Of a stretch of DNA of 32,594 bases, positions 26,748 to 32,594 are shown one piece after another (positions within the stretch are counted from its first letter, which is position 1; the number at the start of each line of letters is the position of its first letter). The notes beneath the pieces were generated by a model. That model had not been told where the DNA came from and did not search any database. It saw only the letters and a program-made list of their open reading frames with translations. The DNA is taken from positions 1 through 32,594 of the forward strand of contig JAGOUN010000014.1 in the NCBI GenBank assembly GCA_018061255.1. Reading direction: 5' to 3'. The position numbers and the translations under genes are program-made. This stretch comes from Gammaproteobacteria bacterium. GTDB taxonomy: Bacteria > Pseudomonadota > Gammaproteobacteria > JAGOUN01.

Positions 26748-26763
26748 GCACTATATATTGTGC
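26748..26763 (+). promoter_or_regulatory. NrdR box 2
   Basis: GCACTATATATTGTGC is a near-perfect palindromic NrdR box. Together with box 1 it overlaps the likely nrdA promoter (TTGTAC at 26727, -10 within CTATATAT at 26751-26758), so NrdR binding would block RNA polymerase when dATP is high. Confidence 0.85.
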
Positions 26764-26809
26764 CTTAATCTGATATTACACCGAATGAAAAACTGTCGAG
26801 GAGAAACAA

Positions 26810-29671
26810 ATGAATACTGAATGTGTCAATACTGCACAAACTTGGGCTAAAAACCAACAAGCTGCAGGAGCATCAGGCAGCGCCATTACTCTTCTACCAG
26901 GCACGCTGTATGTGATTCGTCGCGAAGGCCGTGTTCGCTCTGGTGAGGGACCTGTAACCCCGTATAATCAGGAAAAAATTTATATTGCGATCACTAAAGC
27001 CATTATTGCGGTTGAAGGTCAAGAAGCTAGCGGTTCTGCGCGCGTCCATCAAGTTGCTAGCGATACTGCTCAGCACATTACAGCACGCTTGATGTTGAAC
27101 ATTCATAGCAACAATATTATTCCAATTGAAGACATCCAAGACCAAGTGGAGCTTGCGTTAATGCGCGCCGGTGAACAAAAAATTGCGCGTGCATATGTCT
27201 TGTATCGTGAAGAACGCCGAAAAGCGCGCGAGCTTGTGAGCAGTAAAGCGAATAATCAACCGTCTTTACGCATTAAATTAGATGACGGAATGCTGGTTGC
27301 AATCGATATGAAACGACTTGAAAGCAGAATTGCAACAGCTTGTCAAAATCTGGATCATGTAGAAGCCAGTGCGATTCTACATGATGCTATTCGCAATATA
27401 TTTGATGGCATCAGCGCTAGCGATCTTTCCAAAGCATTAATTATGTCTGCTAGAACCATGATTGAAAGAGAGCCGAATTATACGTATGTCACTGCTCGCC
27501 TGTTGTTAGATACATTGCGTGGCGAAGCATTAGCCTTTGTCAAAGTCGCAAAAGAAGCTTCTTACCAAGAAATGACAACACTCTATCCCGAATACTTTAA
27601 AGCGTTTATTCATAAAGGCATTTCATTAGAAATGTTAGATGAAAGACTAGCGAAGGATTTTGATTTAGAAAAACTGGGCCACGCATTAGACTCAAAGCGC
27701 GATTTGCAATTTACTTACTTAAGTTTACAAACTTTATACGATCGGTATTTTTTGCATAGTTATGATGTTCGCTACGAGCTGCCACAAGCATTTTATATGC
27801 GCGTAGCAATGGGGCTAGCACTCAATGAAACAAATAAAACAGATAAAGCCATAGAGTTTTATAATTTGATTTCTAGCTTTGATTATATGACCTCAACACC
27901 GACATTATTTAATGCTGGAACTCGACGCCCTCAACTTTCAAGTTGTTTCTTAACAACAGTCGCGGATGATCTTGATGGCATTTACAGTGCGATTAAAGAT
28001 AACGCATTATTATCCAAATTCGCAGGTGGATTAGGCAATGACTGGACTCCGGTTCGTGCTATGGGTGCGCGCATCAAAGGCACTAATGGAAAGTCCCAAG
28101 GCGTTGTGCCTTTCTTAAATGTTGCAAACGCAACGGCGATCGCGGTTAATCAAGGCGGAAAACGTCAAGGTGCTGTTTGCGCTTATTTAGAAACTTGGCA
28201 TATGGATATTGAAGAATTTCTTGAATTACGTAAAAACACTGGTGATGAACGTCGTCGTACGCATGACATGAATACTGCCAATTGGATTCCGGATCTTTTC
28301 ATGAAACGTGTGATTGAAAAACAAGATTGGACTTTGTTTTCACCCGATGAAGCACCCGACCTGCATGATTTATATGGCGCAGCATTTGAAACTCGTTATA
28401 CAGAATATGAACGTTTGGCTGAAGAAGGAAAAATAAAAAATTTCAAAAAAATGCCCGCGATCAATTTATGGAGAAAAATGTTAAGCATGTTGTTTGAAAC
28501 AGGCCATCCTTGGATGACATTTAAAGATCCTTGTAACTTGCGCTCACCACAGCAACATTGTGGCGTCGTGCATAGCTCAAACCTTTGCACTGAAATCACT
28601 TTGAATACTTCTAAAGATGAAATTGCAGTGTGTAACTTAGGCAGTATCAATCTTGCTGCGCACATGGATGCTCAGGGCAATTTAAATAAAGAAAAATTAC
28701 GTAGCACAGTTCAAACCGCAGTGCGTATGTTAGATAACGTTCTCGATGTCAATTTTTATTCTGTGCCACAAGCACGTAATGCCAACACTAAACATAGACC
28801 GATTGGTTTAGGGATTATGGGTTTCCAAGATGCGCTCTACATCAAAGGCTTGGCATATACCTCAGATGAAGCAATGACTTTCGCCGATCAATCCATGGAA
28901 TTGGTAAGTTACTATGCGATCGAAGCTTCTGCTGATTTAGCGCAAGAACGCGGCTCTTATGAAAGCTTTAATGGTTCTTTATGGAGCCAAGGTATTCTGC
29001 CCATTGATTCAATAGAATTATTAGCCAAAGTACGCGGTGAATATTTAGAACAAAATCGTGATAAAACACTGGATTGGGATGCATTGCGCGCTCGTGTAAA
29101 AACCGGCATGCGTAATTCAAATACCATGGCAATTGCACCGACTGCAACAATCTCTAATATTTGTGGTGTATCACAATCGATTGAGCCTACGTATCAAAAT
29201 CTTTATGTAAAATCGAATCTTTCTGGAGAGTTCACTGTTATCAACCCTTACTTAGTTGAAGAGTTAAGAAAGCTTGATCTTTGGGATGATGTCATGATCA
29301 ATGACATGAAATATTATGATGGCAGCCTGACAAAGATCACCAGAATTCCACAAGCAATAAAAGACCGATTTGCAACTGCATTTGAAATTGATGCACGCTG
29401 GTTAGTGGAAGCAGCTTCACGACGTCAAAAATGGATTGATCAAGGGCAATCACTCAATCTTTATATGGCAGATCCGTCAGGCCCGAAATTAGATAGCCTG
29501 TATAAGTTTGCTTGGAAACGTGGACTAAAAACCACGTATTATTTAAGAAGCTTGGGTGCAACCAACACTGAAAAATCAACGGTAGAAAATGCATCGTTAA
29601 ATGCCGTAAAAATTGAAGCGGCACCGAAGGCATGTTCGATTGCGGACCCTGAATGTGAAGCGTGTCAGTAA
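26810..29671 (+). CDS. nrdA: Class Ia ribonucleotide reductase alpha subunit
   Basis: The 953-aa enzyme reduces ribonucleoside diphosphates with NrdB. An ATP-cone (about 32-140, LYVIRREGRV...ALMRAGEQKIARAYVLYREERRKAR) is followed by a second cone-like region (about 150-240, LRIKLDDGMLVAID...MIEREPNYTYVTARLLLD). Catalytic residues are C379 (SSCFLTT), N591-C593-E595 (NLCTEI) and C608 (CNLGSIN). The radical-transfer tyrosines are Y910-Y911 (TTYYLRSLGATN), and a C-terminal CEAC pair re-reduces the site. Length and tandem cones match the Pseudomonas/Chlamydia-type NrdA (about 960), not E. coli (761). CGAGGAG precedes ATG 26810. NrdR and DnaA sites lie upstream. Confidence 0.97.
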   Translation: MNTECVNTAQTWAKNQQAAGASGSAITLLPGTLYVIRREGRVRSGEGPVTPYNQEKIYIAITKAIIAVEGQEASGSARVHQVASDTAQHITARLMLNIHSNNIIPIEDIQDQVELALMRAGEQKIARAYVLYREERRKARELVSSKANNQPSLRIKLDDGMLVAIDMKRLESRIATACQNLDHVEASAILHDAIRNIFDGISASDLSKALIMSARTMIEREPNYTYVTARLLLDTLRGEALAFVKVAKEASYQEMTTLYPEYFKAFIHKGISLEMLDERLAKDFDLEKLGHALDSKRDLQFTYLSLQTLYDRYFLHSYDVRYELPQAFYMRVAMGLALNETNKTDKAIEFYNLISSFDYMTSTPTLFNAGTRRPQLSSCFLTTVADDLDGIYSAIKDNALLSKFAGGLGNDWTPVRAMGARIKGTNGKSQGVVPFLNVANATAIAVNQGGKRQGAVCAYLETWHMDIEEFLELRKNTGDERRRTHDMNTANWIPDLFMKRVIEKQDWTLFSPDEAPDLHDLYGAAFETRYTEYERLAEEGKIKNFKKMPAINLWRKMLSMLFETGHPWMTFKDPCNLRSPQQHCGVVHSSNLCTEITLNTSKDEIAVCNLGSINLAAHMDAQGNLNKEKLRSTVQTAVRMLDNVLDVNFYSVPQARNANTKHRPIGLGIMGFQDALYIKGLAYTSDEAMTFADQSMELVSYYAIEASADLAQERGSYESFNGSLWSQGILPIDSIELLAKVRGEYLEQNRDKTLDWDALRARVKTGMRNSNTMAIAPTATISNICGVSQSIEPTYQNLYVKSNLSGEFTVINPYLVEELRKLDLWDDVMINDMKYYDGSLTKITRIPQAIKDRFATAFEIDARWLVEAASRRQKWIDQGQSLNLYMADPSGPKLDSLYKFAWKRGLKTTYYLRSLGATNTEKSTVENASLNAVKIEAAPKACSIADPECEACQ

Positions 29672-29681
29672 TATTTTGATC

Positions 29682-29810
29682 ACCCCTCACCCGCGCGGTA
29701 GCGCGACCTCTCCCGCAAGGGGAGAGGTGAATGATAAAAAGAAATCACTCTTCGTCTTTACCTCTCCCCCTGCGGGAGAGGTCGAGGTGTAATCACCTCG
29801 GGAGAGGGGT
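29682..29810. repeat. Multi-hairpin intergenic repeat between nrdA and nrdB
   Basis: The 129-bp unit is bounded by ACCCCTC and GAGGGGT. It contains three perfect hairpins: ACCTCTCCC 29706-29714 with 29720-29728, ACCTCTCCC 29760-29768 with 29774-29782, and GAGGTG 29784-29789 with CACCTC 29794-29799. It resembles a small non-autonomous (MITE-like) or REP-type element. It would be transcribed between two genes whose products are needed in balance. Confidence 0.75.
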
Positions 29811-29842
29811 AAATAGAATAAACAGTTTAACTGGAGAGAAAA

Positions 29843-30964
29843 ATGTCAGCTAACAATTTTGCCGAACAAACCATCAGCACGCGGGGAACTACCCCACACA
29901 ACGGTTTAACCGGCCTTGAAGAATTAGAAATGGGTGCGCGCCGTATTCATGTCGATGAAAAACGCATTATTAATTGTCGCGCGGATTTAAATCAATTATT
30001 CCCTCTTAAATACGATTGGGCGTGGCAAAAATATTTAAATGCATGCGCTAATCATTGGATGCCACAAGAAATTAATATGGCTGCGGACATTGCGCTGTGG
30101 AAAGATCCAAACGGATTAAGCGCCGATGAACGTTTAGTATTTATGCGCGCCATTGGCTTCTTCTCTACTGCAGATTCTTTGGTGGCGAATAATCTTGTCT
30201 TGGCAGTTTATCGTCATATTACCAATCCAGAATGTCGTCAATATTTATTACGACAAGCATTTGAAGAAGCCTTACATACGCATAGTTACACCCACATTAT
30301 TCAATCATTGGGCCTTGATGAAGGTGAAGTGTTTAATATGTATCGTGAAGTTCCTTCAATTCACGATAAAGCCGCTTGGTCCCTACCCTTCACACAAGGC
30401 CTTGCCGATCCTAATTTCAAAACAGGCACGCCTGAAACTGATCAACGCTTATTACGTGACTTGATTGCGTTCTATGTGATTTTTGAAGGTATTTTCTTTT
30501 ATGTTGGCTTCGTGCAAATGCTGACGTTTGGACGCCGCAATAAAATGACGGGATCTTCCGAACAGATTCAATACATTATGCGTGATGAATCGATGCATCT
30601 TAACTTTGGCATTGATCTTATCAACCAAATCAAAATTGAAAATCCGCATCTGTGGACTCCCGCATTGCAAGAAGAATTGCGACACATGATTGATGAAGCG
30701 ACTCAACTTGAACATCGTTATGCCGAAGAAACTATGCCACGCGGTATTTTAGGATTAAATGCCCCTATTTTTAAAGATTATATTCAATTTATTGCAAACC
30801 GTCGTTGTATTCAAATTGGATTGAAAGAGCTTTATCCTGGCGCAACGAATCCATTCCCGTGGATGAGCGAAATTATGGATTTAAAGAAAGAGAAAAATTT
30901 CTTTGAAACTCGTGTCACCGAGTATCAAACAGGCGGGACATTGAATTGGGATGAGAGTGAATAA
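29843..30964 (+). CDS. nrdB: Class Ia ribonucleotide reductase beta subunit
   Basis: The 373-aa di-iron protein generates the tyrosyl radical used by NrdA. Iron ligands by pattern are D111 (STADSLV), E142 and H145 ([10 protein letters not shown]), E215 (FEGIFFY), and E249 and H252 (RDESMHLN). The radical tyrosine is Y149 in HTHSYTHII, so this is the ordinary Tyr type and not a Phe-substituted class Ic enzyme. GGAGAG about 7 nt before ATG 29843 supports the start. It lies 171 bp after nrdA across a hairpin-rich repeat. Confidence 0.97.
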   Translation: MSANNFAEQTISTRGTTPHNGLTGLEELEMGARRIHVDEKRIINCRADLNQLFPLKYDWAWQKYLNACANHWMPQEINMAADIALWKDPNGLSADERLVFMRAIGFFSTADSLVANNLVLAVYRHITNPECRQYLLRQAFEEALHTHSYTHIIQSLGLDEGEVFNMYREVPSIHDKAAWSLPFTQGLADPNFKTGTPETDQRLLRDLIAFYVIFEGIFFYVGFVQMLTFGRRNKMTGSSEQIQYIMRDESMHLNFGIDLINQIKIENPHLWTPALQEELRHMIDEATQLEHRYAEETMPRGILGLNAPIFKDYIQFIANRRCIQIGLKELYPGATNPFPWMSEIMDLKKEKNFFETRVTEYQTGGTLNWDESE

Positions 30965-30971
30965 GAAAATC

Positions 30972-31005
30972 AATGGGGTCAAAATCGATTGACTCGAACC
31001 CCATT
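30972..31005. terminator. Hairpin between nrdB and the two-TM gene
   Basis: AATGGGGT (30972-30979) pairs with ACCCCATT (30998-31005) around an 18-nt loop, in the 57-bp gap between convergent genes. There is no T-run after it on either strand, so it is at best a weak or factor-dependent bidirectional terminator. Confidence 0.35.
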
Positions 31006-31021
31006 CCATTGCTCACTGCTT

Positions 31022-32020
31022 TTAGCTCAGTTGTGGTGGCGAGGTACCACGCAAGTTTGTAGCTGGAGCCTGATAGAAAAAACTGCATGGCTTATCAGGA
31101 TTTGCTTTCAATACGTTACCAGAATTTTCTACCTTGGCTGATTTGCCAGCGCCTTCAAATGTCCAGGTACCGCAAACATAAGATGGCTCATAGTAATCAA
31201 CAGTTACCCAATCTTGCGGTTCAAAATCATCATACCTCACACTTCCACCGTTAGCAGAAATCGTGCGAGATGAAGCAGTGGCACCAGCCGGCTGTAAATC
31301 TCCTGTTTGTTTACACGTTAGGTCGGTTAAATTAATCACTTCTATAGACTGGCATTTAGCTGGCTCTGGTTGATTCGACTGGTCCACAATCGAATATTTG
31401 CATGTGCCCCAATCTATTTTAGGCTTCGATCCGTCTAAACCAATTGAGCCGCCGCCGTCGTATTTTGCATGCATACCCTCCTTATCAACAGTGATTGAAA
31501 TGTACCAGGGATCATAGGGAAGCTCTGCAGTGCCAGTTACCCAATCGTGCAGTGTAATCTCGCTACTCTCCCCGGGCCCTATTTGATGAGGAGAAAAGCT
31601 ACCGCCTTGAATGCCATAAAAATCAAGCGTTAATTGAGAATCATTTTTGAGCTGAACCCCAACAATACAAGAAGTTTCTAATATGGCGATAACGATCAAA
31701 CCCGCAATGATTGCCCCCCCAAAAGATTGTAAGATGTATTTAGGAGCACTCGTATCAGGCCAATTGAATGGGAGACGCAGCGCAGAACAGCTTAAGAGCA
31801 TGAACAATACTGCAGAAAAAGCGTATATAGCCCAAAAAGGCGCTAAGCATCCATAGACAAGGGTTTCACCGGCACACCGCAGCTTCATCCATGCAGTTAT
31901 GCAGATTGGTTCTTCTTGAACCTCAGAATCACCCTTGCCTTGCTCACATTCTACATGGAGCAAGGACTGTTGGGCTTCATCACAATTTAAGGACTGTTGG
32001 GCTTTATCATAATTTGGCAT
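31022..32020 (-). CDS. Unknown two-TM protein with beta-rich C-terminus
   Basis: I do not recognise this 332-aa protein. The N-terminus has a perfect-length tandem nonapeptide (YDKAQQSLN, CDEAQQSLL; residues 4-21), then an acidic stretch. Two membrane segments follow (about 57-80, YGCLAPFWAIYAFSAVLFML, and about 98-121, QSFGGAIIAGLIVIAILETS). The remaining 210 residues look beta-rich and secreted-like, with several Cys. They may comprise two related modules, each starting with an N-[DL]-[ST]-type strand and containing a DWVT motif (HDWVTGTAEL, PQDWVTVDYY). AGGAAAATACG before ATG 32020 supports the start. The gene is isolated, convergent with nrdB. An effector or surface role is possible but unsupported. 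Confidence 0.6.
   Translation of the reverse strand: MPNYDKAQQSLNCDEAQQSLLHVECEQGKGDSEVQEEPICITAWMKLRCAGETLVYGCLAPFWAIYAFSAVLFMLLSCSALRLPFNWPDTSAPKYILQSFGGAIIAGLIVIAILETSCIVGVQLKNDSQLTLDFYGIQGGSFSPHQIGPGESSEITLHDWVTGTAELPYDPWYISITVDKEGMHAKYDGGGSIGLDGSKPKIDWGTCKYSIVDQSNQPEPAKCQSIEVINLTDLTCKQTGDLQPAGATASSRTISANGGSVRYDDFEPQDWVTVDYYEPSYVCGTWTFEGAGKSAKVENSGNVLKANPDKPCSFFYQAPATNLRGTSPPQLS
31962..32015. repeat. 27-bp tandem repeat, two copies
   Basis: Units at 31962-31988 and 31989-32015 are nearly identical (AAGGACTGTTGGGCTT, then TCACAATTT or ATCATAATTT-like ends). They lie at the very 5' end of the two-TM gene and encode its nonapeptide duplication. The near identity points to recent duplication. 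Confidence 0.85.
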
Positions 32021-32361
32021 CGTATTTTCCTAACATTAAAGTATATGTAAAAATAAGAGTAGCTGGGGTTACTTAAAGTTTTCTTAACGTTAGGAACTGA
32101 AGAAAAAATAAGGACTTGTGACCAATACGTCATTGATGTTTTAAAGAACTTCGGTATATCGCTTCTGCAAGACGACTCGCAGGCGAGTAATGAGAGCAAA
32201 ACAGACAGCCCTAGCATTAAAACCTAAATATGTTTAAAATATGAACCATCAGTGAGCCTGGAAAATGCCGCTAGAGCGAACAATGACAGCACGTCTTTTA
32301 ACAGATGTTTTTTGGCTCAACCGTATTTTCTAATTTAATACCATAATAGAGGAAAAATGAG
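32021..32361. other. Divergent intergenic region
   Basis: These 341 bp separate the two-TM gene (minus) from the leucine-rich-repeat gene (plus). I found no coding region I would support. A perfect 6-bp hairpin (ACTCGC 32175-32180, GCGAGT 32183-32188) with a 2-nt loop is present. No promoter stands out for either gene. AGAGG at 32348-32352 is the Shine-Dalgarno of the downstream gene. Confidence 0.4.
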
Positions 32362-32594
32362 ATGCGATTATCAGAAGATGGTAGAACTCTGTTAAGAGTT
32401 CGTGACGAAGATATCATTAACGGGACTTTCATCGTCCCAGCAGGGGTGATAACCATCGGTGACCGTGCCTTTAGTGGCTGCACCCGCCTGACCCAAGTCA
32501 ACCTCCCTGTTGGGCTGACAACAATCGGTGACGATGCCTTTTTTAGCTGCGCCCGCCTGACCCAAGTCAACTTCCCTGACGGGCTGACAACAAT
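32362..32594 (+). CDS. BspA-type leucine-rich-repeat protein (partial, 5' end)
   Basis: An ATG at 32362, preceded by AGAGG with 9-nt spacing, opens a frame that runs off the window (77 codons seen). It begins MRLSEDGRTLLRVRDEDI, then NGTFIVPAGVITIGDRAFSG. A 23-residue unit repeats: GVITIGDRAFSGCTRLTQVN and GLTTIGDDAFFSCARLTQVN, each followed by LP/FP. This is the LRR_5 / BspA-like pattern (TIGxxAFxxCxxLTxVxLPxGLTxI). Such proteins are often surface-exposed or effectors in host-associated bacteria and protists. There is no signal peptide at the start. Its GC content and codon use (GCC, CTG, ACC) differ from the neighbouring genes, consistent with acquisition. Confidence 0.85.
   Translation, partial: MRLSEDGRTLLRVRDEDIINGTFIVPAGVITIGDRAFSGCTRLTQVNLPVGLTTIGDDAFFSCARLTQVNFPDGLTT

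Noticed and set aside
29843-30964. NrdB as a radical-tyrosine-lacking class Ic type
   Set aside because: The Tyr is present at position 149 in HTHSYTHII, with all expected iron ligands.
31987-32217. 76-codon minus-strand frame upstream of the two-TM gene
   Set aside because: Overlaps the start and ribosome site of a better-supported gene and shows no family features.
1-32594. CRISPR array, tRNA, rRNA or prophage genes
   Set aside because: No regularly spaced direct repeats with spacers, no tRNA-like cloverleaf that I could recognise by eye, and no phage structural genes were seen. A tRNAscan or CRISPR finder run would be the decisive check.

Overview
The window looks like chromosome of a low-GC gammaproteobacterium, most plausibly a Legionellales/Coxiellaceae-type bacterium. 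That placement is an inference. It rests on the gltA / sdhCDAB / sucABCD layout, a long Pseudomonas-type NrdA with two ATP-cone regions, minCDE followed by a csiV-type gene, and several unrecognised host-interaction-style proteins between housekeeping operons. No rRNA, tRNA or CRISPR array was seen.

Layout. (1) 1-2.5 kb is a graveyard of insertion sequences: an ISL3-type transposase remnant, IS21-like end repeats and the 3' end of an IS66 element. They surround an AAA ATPase/nuclease-like gene (790-2223). (2) 2.5-5.2 kb, minus strand: a hypothetical gene whose 3' end runs into the IS66 remnant, a membrane-anchored FMN glutamate-synthase-like protein, and a small Ala-rich protein. (3) 5.3-14.8 kb, minus strand: a TCA-cycle block read sdhC-sdhD-sdhA-sdhB-sucA-sucB-sucC-sucD. 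gltA and hslO diverge from its head across a 175-bp shared control region. (4) 17.1-20.3 kb, minus strand: an acyl-CoA ligase, an outer-membrane barrel protein and a PSAP-motif protein, closely spaced. (5) 20.4-24.4 kb, plus strand: minC, minD, minE, csiV-like, sdaA. (6) 24.4-26.6 kb: a variant Fic protein behind a repeated operator, convergent with pssA. (7) 26.6-31 kb: nrdA and nrdB behind a textbook pair of NrdR boxes and a DnaA box. (8) 31-32.6 kb: an unknown two-TM protein (minus) and the start of a BspA-type leucine-rich-repeat gene (plus) that runs off the window.

How the genes work together. Citrate synthase, succinate dehydrogenase, 2-oxoglutarate dehydrogenase E1/E2 and succinyl-CoA synthetase form most of the oxidative TCA branch; the E3 subunit is not here. 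SdaA would feed serine into pyruvate. MinCDE with CsiV links division-site choice to wall synthesis. NrdAB supplies dNTPs under NrdR and probably DnaA control.

The most unusual signals are four. A perfect 26-bp-arm palindromic element lies in frame inside sucA, with a decayed half-copy after minC. The Fic homologue lacks the catalytic His, and its promoter is embedded in several TGTCGCAATA operator half-sites. A 129-bp multi-hairpin repeat sits between nrdA and nrdB. The leucine-rich-repeat gene has nearly identical 69-bp DNA repeats.
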